Below, one piece after another: positions 24,005 through 32,439 of a stretch of 51,122 nt of DNA; positions within the stretch are counted from its first letter, which is position 1; each line of letters opens with the position of its first letter. The stretch lies in NCBI GenBank assembly GCA_028291615.1, contig JAQGHM010000221.1, positions 1 to 51,122 of the forward strand, given 5' to 3'. The stretch is from Phycisphaerales bacterium (GTDB lineage: Bacteria; Planctomycetota; Phycisphaerae; Tepidisphaerales; Tepidisphaeraceae). The position numbers were made by a program, and so were the translations under genes. A model generated the notes under the pieces. It was not told where the DNA came from. It made no database searches and saw nothing but the letters and a program-made list of their open reading frames with translations.

Positions 24005-25147
24005 ATGGCGATTTTGATTGTTAACAATTTGGAGCAGCCGCAGGGGCTGGTGCTGGGGGAGCGGGTGCTGATCGGGCGCCGGCCGTTCAACACGATCATG
24101 GTGCCGGACCCGGAGGTGTCGCGCATTCATGCCTGGATCGGGCGGCGGGATGGGCGGTACTTGCTGTTTGATGCTGGGTCGCGGTCGGGAACTCGGTTGA
24201 ACGATCGGACGGTGGGATCGAGCCCGCGGGCGCTGGCGGATGGGGATGAGATTCGGATCGGGCCGGCGACGATTCTTTTCATGGAGGCGGACGAGTTGCC
24301 GGTGGATGTGGCGGAGATCGAGGCTGCGCCGGTGCCGCCGGCGGCGGACCCGTATGATGGTGGGATTTACTTCGATTGCGCATGTGGGGGGCCGATGTGG
24401 GTGACGGCGAATCTGGCGGGGCAGATGGGGAAGTGCCGGTATTGCGGGGAGCGGCTGGTGGTGCCGCACATGTCGGGGAAGATGGCGCGGCCGTTGGCGC
24501 CTGCGGCGGTCATCTTGACGGCGCCGGTGCGTCGGCCACCGGAGATGGCGGCTGGGCGTGCGCCAGGAATTGCGCCGGGAATGCCGGCGGCGCGGGGGGC
24601 GGAGGTTGCTGCGCCGGTGGAGGCGGAGGAGTCGCCGGAGGCGCCTTGTTCGATCTGTCAAACGCCGATCGTGGCGGGGGAGGAGCGGACGACTTGTCCT
24701 TCGTGTCATCTCACGTTTCACGCGGGGTGCTGGCAGGAGAATTATGGGTGCAGCGCTTATGGGTGTGACCAGGTGAATGTGCTTGCGCCGGCGGCGGAGC
24801 CTGCGGCGGCGGTTGCGGGCCCGATGACGACTTCGGTTATGCCGATGCCTACGCCGGTTGGGGAAGCGGCGGTGACTGTGGATATGGAGGGGCGGCCGCC
24901 ATTCCCGTGGGAGCCGGTGTTGCTGGCGTTGTCGTTTGTGGCGTCGGCGCTGGGGGCGCTGTTGTTTGGGATTCCGTCGGGGGTGATGCTGGTTTGCGTG
25001 CTGGCGTTTCTGGTGGTGGGTCGGCCGCGGCGGCGCGGACTGGTGATCGTGGCGCTGCTGGTGACGCTGGCGGGCGCGGCGGCGGGGTATGCGACGTCGA
25101 TGTTCTGGTGGAAGGGGCAGCGGGTTTGGGAGGTCTTCCTGAAATGA
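24005..25147 (+). CDS. FHA - zinc ribbon - RING finger - membrane protein, candidate E3-like factor
   Basis: A 380-residue protein. Residues about 1-95 form an FHA domain (VLIGRRPFNTI, DPEVSRIHAWI, GSRSGTRLNDR, LADGDEIRIG). A zinc ribbon follows (Cys125, Cys127, Cys144, Cys147). After an Ala/Pro-rich linker comes a RING-type finger at 215-254: Cys215-x2-Cys218, Cys231-x2-Cys234, His239-x2-Cys242-Trp, Cys249, Cys254, resembling the prokaryotic RING families noted near E1, E2 and JAB genes. Three hydrophobic segments (about 303-340 and 345-367) anchor it in the membrane. RING domains bring charged E2 to substrates, so this is the candidate E3, with FHA as the substrate or scaffold reader (inference). 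ATG 24005 is used; the frame continues upstream to 23951. The stop overlaps the E2 start. Confidence 0.88.
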   Translation: MAILIVNNLEQPQGLVLGERVLIGRRPFNTIMVPDPEVSRIHAWIGRRDGRYLLFDAGSRSGTRLNDRTVGSSPRALADGDEIRIGPATILFMEADELPVDVAEIEAAPVPPAADPYDGGIYFDCACGGPMWVTANLAGQMGKCRYCGERLVVPHMSGKMARPLAPAAVILTAPVRRPPEMAAGRAPGIAPGMPAARGAEVAAPVEAEESPEAPCSICQTPIVAGEERTTCPSCHLTFHAGCWQENYGCSAYGCDQVNVLAPAAEPAAAVAGPMTTSVMPMPTPVGEAAVTVDMEGRPPFPWEPVLLALSFVASALGALLFGIPSGVMLVCVLAFLVVGRPRRRGLVIVALLVTLAGAAAGYATSMFWWKGQRVWEVFLK

Positions 25148-25857
25148 TCGAGTTCAACTGCCCCAACTGCGGGAAGCGGTTCAAGGTGCCCGACGAGCTG
25201 GCGGGGCGCGCGGCGAAGTGCAAGGCTTGCGCGGCGCTGCTGCGGGTGCCGGCGTTGGGGGCAGTGTCGTCGGCGGTGGTGGGGAATGGCTCGGAGAATG
25301 CTCCGGCCGTGCCGGCGTCGGTTGGGAGTGGGGCGAGCGTCGTGGCGAGCGCGCCTGCGCCTGCTCGGGCGGCGGCTTCGCGGATTCCGATGCGGACGCG
25401 GCGGTTGATGGCGGATGCGCAGCATGTCGGGGAAGCGTTTAAGGATTCATCGATGATCCGGGTGCTGGAGACGGAGGGGAATCCGCCGGATCTTTATCGG
25501 ATCGAGTATCACGTCGAGAGCCTGGAGCCGACGGAGAATCCAGAGCGGCCTGCGCCGCGTAATGTGCATCAGGTGGAGATACAGCTAACGGGCGAATATC
25601 CGCGCGTGTCGCCGCAGTGCAAGATGCTGACGCCGGTTTATCATCCGAACATCGATCCGAGTCACATCTGCGTGGGGGACCACTGGGCGGCGGGGGAGCG
25701 GCTGGTGGATCTGGTGGTGCGGATCGGGGAGATGCTGGCGTACCAGGCTTACAACATTAAGAGCCCGCTGGATGCGCATGCGGCGATGTGGGCGGATTTG
25801 AATGGGGAGCGGCTGCCGACGGATTCGAGGACGATCCGGCCGGCGGAAATGCAATAA
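25144..25857 (+). CDS. E2-like ubiquitin-conjugating enzyme with N-terminal zinc ribbon
   Basis: A 237-residue protein. Residues 3-35 are a zinc ribbon (FNCPNCGKRFKVPDELAG, then KCKAC; Cys6, 9, 26, 29). An Ala/Ser/Val-rich linker follows (about 36-80). Residues about 85-225 are a UBC fold: VHQVEIQLTGEYPRVSP holds the central strands and the Tyr-Pro turn, YHPNI (166-170) is the HPN motif, and Cys176 (HICVGDHW) is the expected thioester Cys. LVDLVVRIGEMLAYQAYNIK and SPLDAHAAMWA match the helix after the active site and the P-L-x-x-x-A motif. It should take the modifier from the E1 and pass it on. The start codon overlaps the RING gene's stop (ATGA), so the two are translationally coupled. Last gene of the cluster. 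Confidence 0.93.
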   Translation: MIEFNCPNCGKRFKVPDELAGRAAKCKACAALLRVPALGAVSSAVVGNGSENAPAVPASVGSGASVVASAPAPARAAASRIPMRTRRLMADAQHVGEAFKDSSMIRVLETEGNPPDLYRIEYHVESLEPTENPERPAPRNVHQVEIQLTGEYPRVSPQCKMLTPVYHPNIDPSHICVGDHWAAGERLVDLVVRIGEMLAYQAYNIKSPLDAHAAMWADLNGERLPTDSRTIRPAEMQ

Positions 25858-26127
25858 CGTCTGTTATACCAGACATTTGTCAGTGGTTCACCCACGACAG
25901 CAACATTACTCTAGACAAATACTGTAGGAATAGTAGAAGAATGTTGCATTTCTCTGCGGGCGGGTTAAAAGGGGCCTCCGCATGATGATTGAACCGTTAT
26001 TCCGATTTTGTCCTGCCGACCTGCCAGTGCGGCGGGTCAGAGCGGCGTGTTGCCGTTAGGGCACGCGCACGCTTCCTCATCAGCCTCGATCGCGCAAATC
26101 TGAACCTGCCCTTCCCCGAGAGAAAAT

Positions 26128-27135
26128 ATGAGAATGAAATCGCATCGCCCCCCAGCGTTCACGCTCGTCGAACTATTGGTTGTAATTGGGATTATCGCGC
26201 TACTGATTGCCATCCTGTTGCCGGTGCTGGGAAAGGCGCGGGAGGCTGCGAACACGGTGAAGTGCGCCGCCAACCTCCGCGGCATCGGCCAGGGGTTCGC
26301 GCGGTACGTGTCGGAGAACAAGAACACGTATCCGCCGTGCATGGACTACAACGGGGCGCACACGCCGCTAAACGTTGCGAGGGGCTACGTGCATTGGACG
26401 GCGTTCATCCACGGGGGTGATCTGGGGGACGGCAACGACGCGAAATATCGGTCGTTGGACGCGTGGCAGATGTTCCAATGCCCGAGCCTGCAGCAGGGCG
26501 GGTTGCCGCCGACCAATACTTTTGACGGCAACCTGGACGCCGGTCAGGCGAATGAAACGCCGGGGATTGTGGATCTGCAGGCGCCGCGGTCGGCGTATGC
26601 GGTTAATGAGGCGATCTGCGGTCGGAACAAGTACCCGCGCGGTTTCGAGGGCGCCGGGCACGAGTACCAGTTCGTCCGCGCGGGGCAGATTACCCGATCG
26701 GCGCAGACGATCCTGGCAACGGAGTGGACGCAGAACTGGCGGATGATCCAGGATGTGTCGAAGACCGACAGCGCCGCCGACGTGTGCGAAAGTCATCGCG
26801 GGGTACACGGGTTCGAGATCATCGGGGGGCAGGGGCCGGAGATCTGGAAGCGTCCGGCGGCGCCGGGGCGGCCGACCTACACCCGCGCCCCCTTGAGCGA
26901 CGTGATCGGCGACCCGCAGCCGAACGGGGCGATCCCGCCCACGCTGCTGAACGCGATCGGCCGCAACCACGGGAGCAAGCGGCTGGACGGTCGCGGAAAC
27001 GACGAGCGGAAGTCCAACTTCCTGTACGTCGACGGGCACGTCGAGACCAAGAACGTCGTCGAGACGGTTGCGCCGCAGTTCGAGTGGGGCGACAACTTCT
27101 TCAGCCTTTCCCCGAATGACATGGCGACGAATTGA
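26128..27135 (+). CDS. Type II secretion pseudopilin-like protein with H-X9-DG-type end
   Basis: A 335-residue protein of the large planctomycete DUF1559-like group. The N-terminus has a prepilin cleavage and methylation signal, PAFTLVELLVVIGIIALLIA, cut by a prepilin peptidase such as that at 12209-13606. The rest is extracytoplasmic, with DAWQMFQCPS, APRSAYAVNEAICG and the C-terminal NFLYVDGHVETKN, equivalent to the H-X9-DG region. These proteins are exported to the envelope by a pilus-like machine; their task is unknown. It starts 270 bases after the E2 gene. That gap has no gene; a weak hairpin (GTCTG..CAGAC, 25859-25874) may end the previous operon. Confidence 0.92.
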   Translation: MRMKSHRPPAFTLVELLVVIGIIALLIAILLPVLGKAREAANTVKCAANLRGIGQGFARYVSENKNTYPPCMDYNGAHTPLNVARGYVHWTAFIHGGDLGDGNDAKYRSLDAWQMFQCPSLQQGGLPPTNTFDGNLDAGQANETPGIVDLQAPRSAYAVNEAICGRNKYPRGFEGAGHEYQFVRAGQITRSAQTILATEWTQNWRMIQDVSKTDSAADVCESHRGVHGFEIIGGQGPEIWKRPAAPGRPTYTRAPLSDVIGDPQPNGAIPPTLLNAIGRNHGSKRLDGRGNDERKSNFLYVDGHVETKNVVETVAPQFEWGDNFFSLSPNDMATN

Positions 27136-27181
27136 GCGTAACGAGACAACCCAACTGACGAGAGAGAGAGAAGAGGATCGC

Positions 27182-30172
27182 ATGATGAACTCGCGACAAA
27201 TGAGAAGGAATCCGGGCGGCGTATGGAGGAAAGCGCGAACGGCGCTGGCCGGTACGGCCACGGCGCTGGCGGCGACGTCGGGCTTCGCAGACGTTTCGAC
27301 CAATACCGCCGGGCCGGTGCAGCAGGGGCAGACCGCGGGGGTGAACAACCCGGCGGAGACGATCTCGCTGAGCGGCACGACGTCGTTCCTGACGTTCATC
27401 CAGAGCGGGGCGATCAGCCTGCTGAGCCCGAACAGCGGCATCACGCTGCACAACGGCACGGGGGGCGGGCCGGTCGCCTACTACTCTGGGACGAGCAACG
27501 TCCAATCGACGCAACTGGCGTCGAACAACTTTCTCGCGCCCGACGTCGGATTGGGCGCGACGAGCATCGGCACTGCGCCGGTGACGCAGAAGCATTCGGG
27601 GTTGCGCGTCGAATGGCACCGGGTCGGGTCGACGGACGGGACGATCGAGCTGGTGAATGACCAAATCGGCTATTCCGGGGGAATCACCGGCACGCCGCTG
27701 TACACGCCCGGCAGCCGCGCGCCGACCAGTGTCAACTCGATCTACGTCAACACCAATCGGTTTCAAGCCGGGGGCACGATCAACGGCTTGGCGCTGAGCG
27801 GCGACAACACGTACAACACCTATAGTGCGGCGAACTACGAGCTGGCGACCGGGCGGAACCTGCTTGGCGGGCAGAATCGCGTGCAGTTCTCCGTCGCGGA
27901 CGCGCCGGTCCAGATCTTTTCGCAGGCGGGCACGCCCAGCGTCTTCGCTACCGCGGGCGTCGCGGGGTATGGGAAGGGGAACCCAGCATTGGCCGCGCCG
28001 TCCACCTCAGGCTTGGGCGTTGTCGGAAGCCGTCAGCAGTTGGTGGACGCGTCGGTGAACAACTTCGAAACCAGCAAGATCAACCCGCAGACCGCCGCGA
28101 ATTATGCCGCCGGGCCGTGGAACAGCGCCGGCGCGGGCAACCTGAAGGCCGAGAAGGTCTACGTGGACGCGGTGCTGTTCGTCGCCAACCCTGGCACTGG
28201 GTTGAACCGCCTCAACAAGGGGGACGCGCAATGGCTGCAAACGACCAGCCGCTTGCAGAATGGTGCGACGTTCAATTTTACGGAGCGTGACGTCAACGCC
28301 GGGCAGCGCGAGGTGCCGGCACTAAATACGGGGATCGACCCGTCGTGGGCGGTAGGACTCAACGACGGCGGCGACAGCACCACTAACGCCGCGGCCCAGC
28401 ATAGCATCGGGGCGGGCCTGCGGTATTCGGGCAAGACCACGGGCGGCGAGTTGGTGACGACCGTCGAACAGGGCCGTGCGTCGATCGGCGTGGCATCGAT
28501 TTCCGAGGCCAAGGCGGCGCTGGCCAGCGCGCCAATCCGGGCGCTGGACGTGTACTTCAATGGTCAAACCGATCCATTGAGCGGCGGGCAGACCGACTCC
28601 ACACAATTCGTCCGCGCTAACTTCGACACGATCCATAGCGGCGACTATCAGATCTTCCGCAATAATCATTTCGTGACGGTCAAGTCGCCCGACGCAGCGT
28701 ACGGTACCGCCAATCCCAACATCAAGGGGGACAACCAGGGAGACGTCCGCGCATTCATCAACAACGTGACGCAGACGGTGTCGGCGTATCCCAATTTGTC
28801 GGCCAGCATTGCCAATCCGGCGGACGGATTGCTCGCGAACGGATACGCCCTTCCTGGCTTGCTCGACAAGCAGCGCGATTACGACGGCGGGACGCTGTAC
28901 AGCCAGAACCTCACTGCGCAGCAGTTGGCGCTGCGGGACCAGATCAAGGCGGCGTATGGTTTCAACTTCACGACGGACGGGACGAATGCCGACAACGGCT
29001 CGACGATCGGCAGCAGCGCGACGTACGGCGCGCTGGGCGTCTCGTCGGCGGTGAACGGCGCCATCCCGATCACGTCCGCAAACTACCTGCTGGGCAACTT
29101 CAATCAGGACGGGCGGCGCGACCTGAGCGCGGTCAAGGAATCGGTCAACGCCGCGCTGTCGCTCCGCCACGCCGACGTGCTGGCGGGTGGCGCGAACAGC
29201 GATATCTTCGGCGGCGCCGTTAACGGCTCGGTCGTCCCGTCACTTTCGGGCACGCCCGGATGGGCAGCCGGCGCCAACAAGAAAGGGGACCTGATCGTAC
29301 TGGGCGATTACGACGGTGACGGGGCGTTCAACGGGCGGGACGTGCTGGCGCTGGCCCGCGGCGCGGCGCTGGCCGACAGCACTGGCGCCGATCACCTCTC
29401 GAGCGCGTCGGGTCCGACGTTTGCCGACCAAGTGCGCAATCCCAATGCCGTGCTTCGCAAGAACGTGGCATTGGATTACGTCAGGGCGCAGAGCGCCAAT
29501 ATCGCCGACGCGGACCAGACGTTCCTCCGGCGGACGGCGGAATCTCCGCAGGCGCAGGCCAATGACGCCGCCAACAATTACCTCAACGCGTTCAACAAGC
29601 TCGACGTCGATCACAACGGCAAATTCGACCGCAATGACGGGGCCATCGTCGACAAGTTCATCGGCAAGGATTTTAAGAACCTGGCCCAACAGGTCATCGC
29701 CACGATCAATGACCCTTACGGTTATTCGAACCAATACGCGACCGCCGGCGCGCAGGTCGCGTTTAGCCTGGTCGATGCCAACCTGACGGACGGCAAGTCG
29801 GTCATCGACGTGACGGACTTCGCACAGGTACGGACGGCGCTGGGCGCGAAGCTGCTCGATGGAGACGCGAACTTTGACGGCCTTGTTGATTTTCTCGACT
29901 TGGCCATACTCGCTCAACATTACAACATCAATGACGGAACGCTGCGCTGGGGATTCGGTGATTTCACGGGCGACGGAAGTGTGGATTTCCTTGATTTGGC
30001 AAAGTTGGCGCAGAATTACAATGTTTCGGCAGCGGGCGTCAGCTTCCAGTCCGATGTAGCAGCCGCGTTTGCGCGCGTGCCCGAGCCGTCATCTGTCGCG
30101 ACAATGTTGCTCGCGGCAGTCGGAGGTCTGATGCGCCCGCGGCGGCGACGTCGCCGCTCGGCCTGCCAATGA
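27182..30172 (+). CDS. Secreted PEP-CTERM protein with dockerin-like repeats, PstS-like N-terminal part
   Basis: A 996-residue exported protein. A basic signal peptide (about 1-35, ending SGFADV) starts it; GAGAGAGAAGAGGA upstream supports ATG 27182. Residues about 50-420 have the pattern of periplasmic phosphate-type binding proteins: STDGTIELVNDQIGYSGG, VQFSVADAPVQIF, VDAVLFVANPGTGLNRL, GATFNFTERDVNAGQRE (inference). The remainder has calcium-loop motifs: GDYDGDGAFNGRDVL, KLDVDHNGKFDRNDG, LDGDANFDGLVDFLDL and DFTGDGSVDFLDLAKL. The end is a PEP-CTERM sorting tag: VPEPSSVATMLLAAVGGL and an Arg cluster, recognised by an exosortase and linked to exopolysaccharide producers. It lies 46 bases after the pseudopilin gene and converges on the tyrosine kinase gene 8 bases downstream. 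Confidence 0.88.
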   Translation: MMNSRQMRRNPGGVWRKARTALAGTATALAATSGFADVSTNTAGPVQQGQTAGVNNPAETISLSGTTSFLTFIQSGAISLLSPNSGITLHNGTGGGPVAYYSGTSNVQSTQLASNNFLAPDVGLGATSIGTAPVTQKHSGLRVEWHRVGSTDGTIELVNDQIGYSGGITGTPLYTPGSRAPTSVNSIYVNTNRFQAGGTINGLALSGDNTYNTYSAANYELATGRNLLGGQNRVQFSVADAPVQIFSQAGTPSVFATAGVAGYGKGNPALAAPSTSGLGVVGSRQQLVDASVNNFETSKINPQTAANYAAGPWNSAGAGNLKAEKVYVDAVLFVANPGTGLNRLNKGDAQWLQTTSRLQNGATFNFTERDVNAGQREVPALNTGIDPSWAVGLNDGGDSTTNAAAQHSIGAGLRYSGKTTGGELVTTVEQGRASIGVASISEAKAALASAPIRALDVYFNGQTDPLSGGQTDSTQFVRANFDTIHSGDYQIFRNNHFVTVKSPDAAYGTANPNIKGDNQGDVRAFINNVTQTVSAYPNLSASIANPADGLLANGYALPGLLDKQRDYDGGTLYSQNLTAQQLALRDQIKAAYGFNFTTDGTNADNGSTIGSSATYGALGVSSAVNGAIPITSANYLLGNFNQDGRRDLSAVKESVNAALSLRHADVLAGGANSDIFGGAVNGSVVPSLSGTPGWAAGANKKGDLIVLGDYDGDGAFNGRDVLALARGAALADSTGADHLSSASGPTFADQVRNPNAVLRKNVALDYVRAQSANIADADQTFLRRTAESPQAQANDAANNYLNAFNKLDVDHNGKFDRNDGAIVDKFIGKDFKNLAQQVIATINDPYGYSNQYATAGAQVAFSLVDANLTDGKSVIDVTDFAQVRTALGAKLLDGDANFDGLVDFLDLAILAQHYNINDGTLRWGFGDFTGDGSVDFLDLAKLAQNYNVSAAGVSFQSDVAAAFARVPEPSSVATMLLAAVGGLMRPRRRRRRSACQ

Positions 30173-30180
30173 GACACCGT

Positions 30181-32439
30181 TCATTTCCGTCGGAGGTCGA
30201 GGAATGAGCGGGCGGGGATCATCGCGGTGGTTTTGTTGCCGGCGGTGTTGATGGTGGATTGCTGGTCGGGGGCGATGGGTTGGCCTGCGCCGCCGTTGTA
30301 TTTGGCGCGGTAGCCGCTGTAGCTGCCGTAGTCGCCGGCGCGGTCGCGGGCTCTTGGGACGTCGTTGACGACTACGCCGAGGATCGCTGCGCCGACGCTT
30401 TGCAGGGCTCGGCGGGCGTGCATGGCGGCTTTGCGGGTGCTGGTTTGGGCGCGGAGGACCAGGATGGTCACGCTGCACATGGCGGCGAGGATGCGGGCGT
30501 CGGCGACGGCCATGACGGCGGGTGAATCGACCACGACGTGCTCGTAGCGGACGCTGAGCTCTTCGAGGACTTCGTTAAAGCTCTGGCTGTTGAGGATCTC
30601 GGACGGGTTGCTTGGCTGCGGGCCGGCGGGAAGGATGTCGAGACCGGCGATGCCGGTGCTTTGGATGGTCTTGTCGAGCGGCTCGTGACCTGCCAGGACG
30701 GTGGAGAGGCCGATGCCGGGGCGCGATTCGAAGATGCGATGTTGGACGGGGCGGCGGAAGTCGGCATCGACGAGGAGCACGCGCTTGCCGGTCTGGGCCA
30801 TGGCGATGGCGAGATTGCTGGCGAAGGTGCTCTTGCCGTCGCCGGGGGCGGGGCTGGTGACGAGGATGGTGCGGCTTTCGCGGTCGGGGGTGCCGAAGAA
30901 TACGGCGGTGCGGATGGTGCGGTAGGTCTCGGCGACGTCGCTGGCGGGTTCGAAGTCAACCTTGCGTCCCTGGGCCATCGGGTTGGGCGGGCCGGACATG
31001 TGGGGCACCGAGCCGAGGAGCGGGACGCCCATGGTCTCGATGATTTCTTCGCTCGAGCGCAGGCCCTGGTCGGTCCAGTCGCGCACCAGCGCGGCGAAGC
31101 AGCCAAGGACCAGGCCGATGATCAGGCCCTGCATGAGCGTCGCGTAACGATCAGGTTTGATCGGGATTCCGGGCAGGTTCGGCTCGTCGAAGACCTGCAC
31201 GGTGGGGACACCGACGTTTTCGGTGGCGTTGAGGTCGATGATCTGGAGGTCGGCCTTTTCGACCATGCTGGCGAGGCGTTTGGCGTCGCCGTCGATCTGC
31301 TCGTATTCGGCTGCCTTGTCGTTGTGGGCCATGGCGGCGCGGTTCTGCGTCTCATAGGACTGCTGAAGCTCGGCCTCGCGGTTTTTGGCGGCGTTGACCT
31401 TCTGCTCCATGGCGAGCAGATAGGTTTCGGCCTGGCTACGGTCCATTTCGCCGATTCGCGCTCTCAATGTCGCCACGGTTGCCTGCGAGGCGCGGACCGA
31501 CGGGTGACTGGGCAGGTAGCGGCGGGCGAGCTCGTCGGATTGCGCTTCCATCGCCAGGAGCTGGCTGCGCAGGGCTTGCTCGTTGGAATCGGCGCCGATG
31601 GAGATGCCGGTGGAGCGGAGGTACTCGACGAAGTTGTGAAGTTGGGCGGGATCGCCAAGCTTGGCCTTGGCGGATTCGTAGACGCTTTTGGCGTTGACGG
31701 TTTCTACATGGGCGTCGGTCAGCGCGTTTTGCAGGCTGACGAGCTTTTGGACGGTGAGGTTGTTCTTGTCGCCGCCGGTGAAGGAGACGGCGTGGTTGGC
31801 CTTTTTGAATTCGAGCAGTTCCTTCTGCTTTTGCTCGAGTGTCAATTGGGTCTTGTTCCGCCATTTTTCGAGTTCGGCGACACGGGAGCGCTTTTCTTTG
31901 GAGTGGTAGTTGGCGTAGGCATCGACGACGGTCTTGAGGATCGTCTGGGCTTCCTTGGGATAGGCGGATTCGAACGACACGGTGATGATGTCGTTGTCCT
32001 TGCCGACGGTGGCGCTTAGGTTTTCCTTTAGCTTGGTCCAGCGCGAGCCATCGTCGAAGGTTTTGAGGTCGGCGAGTTCGGGCGAGGCGAGGACGCTGGC
32101 GAGGATGGAGGCGGATTTGATCAGCTCGCACTGAGTGTGGAGGTTGCCCTGGCTTGCTCCGCCGTTTGAGGCAGTGCCGACGTCGAGGGGCGCTTTGGAG
32201 CCGCCGGTCTGGACGAAGAGGCGGGCGTCGCTGCGGAAGATCTGGGTGGAGAAGAGGTATTTAACGCCCGCTGCGAGCACGCAGACGAGGAGGACGGCGA
32301 CGAGGATGCCCTTGCGGCGCCAGATCATCATGAGCGGATTGATGCCGGGCGCTCCCACCTCGGGGACGGCCATCATCTGCATCTGCGGCTGCACCGGATA
32401 CGACAGGGCGTGTGAATTATCGACCTTCTCGATGTCCAT
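30181..32439 (-). CDS. Wzc-type polysaccharide co-polymerase / BY tyrosine kinase
   Basis: A 752-residue inner-membrane protein controlling chain length in exopolysaccharide synthesis. A Wzz domain begins with a helix at about 38-60 (KGILVAVLLVCVLAAGVKYL), followed by a long periplasmic coiled coil (about 150-430) and a second helix near 455-475. The cytoplasmic kinase has Walker A (PAPGDGKSTFASNLA), Walker A' (RVLLVDADFRRP) and Walker B (VVVDSPAVMAVADA), all typical of bacterial tyrosine kinases. The C-terminus has the Tyr cluster that is autophosphorylated (DYGSYSGYRAKY). ATG 32439 is used rather than the upstream 32538. It sits opposite the PEP-CTERM gene, consistent with the known pairing of exosortase systems and polysaccharide export, but other export genes are not here. 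Confidence 0.94.
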   Translation of the reverse strand: MDIEKVDNSHALSYPVQPQMQMMAVPEVGAPGINPLMMIWRRKGILVAVLLVCVLAAGVKYLFSTQIFRSDARLFVQTGGSKAPLDVGTASNGGASQGNLHTQCELIKSASILASVLASPELADLKTFDDGSRWTKLKENLSATVGKDNDIITVSFESAYPKEAQTILKTVVDAYANYHSKEKRSRVAELEKWRNKTQLTLEQKQKELLEFKKANHAVSFTGGDKNNLTVQKLVSLQNALTDAHVETVNAKSVYESAKAKLGDPAQLHNFVEYLRSTGISIGADSNEQALRSQLLAMEAQSDELARRYLPSHPSVRASQATVATLRARIGEMDRSQAETYLLAMEQKVNAAKNREAELQQSYETQNRAAMAHNDKAAEYEQIDGDAKRLASMVEKADLQIIDLNATENVGVPTVQVFDEPNLPGIPIKPDRYATLMQGLIIGLVLGCFAALVRDWTDQGLRSSEEIIETMGVPLLGSVPHMSGPPNPMAQGRKVDFEPASDVAETYRTIRTAVFFGTPDRESRTILVTSPAPGDGKSTFASNLAIAMAQTGKRVLLVDADFRRPVQHRIFESRPGIGLSTVLAGHEPLDKTIQSTGIAGLDILPAGPQPSNPSEILNSQSFNEVLEELSVRYEHVVVDSPAVMAVADARILAAMCSVTILVLRAQTSTRKAAMHARRALQSVGAAILGVVVNDVPRARDRAGDYGSYSGYRAKYNGGAGQPIAPDQQSTINTAGNKTTAMIPARSFLDLRRK

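Noticed and set aside
20429..25857. Assignment as a CBASS or BilABCD defence operon
   Set aside because: No nucleotidyltransferase or effector is present, and the FHA, RING and multi-helix membrane proteins are not parts of those systems. A defence role is not excluded, but there is no positive sign of it.
30538..32019. A 493-codon plus-strand frame opposite the Wzc kinase
   Set aside because: Gly/Val/Asp-rich shadow frame; the minus strand carries the Walker motifs and Tyr cluster.
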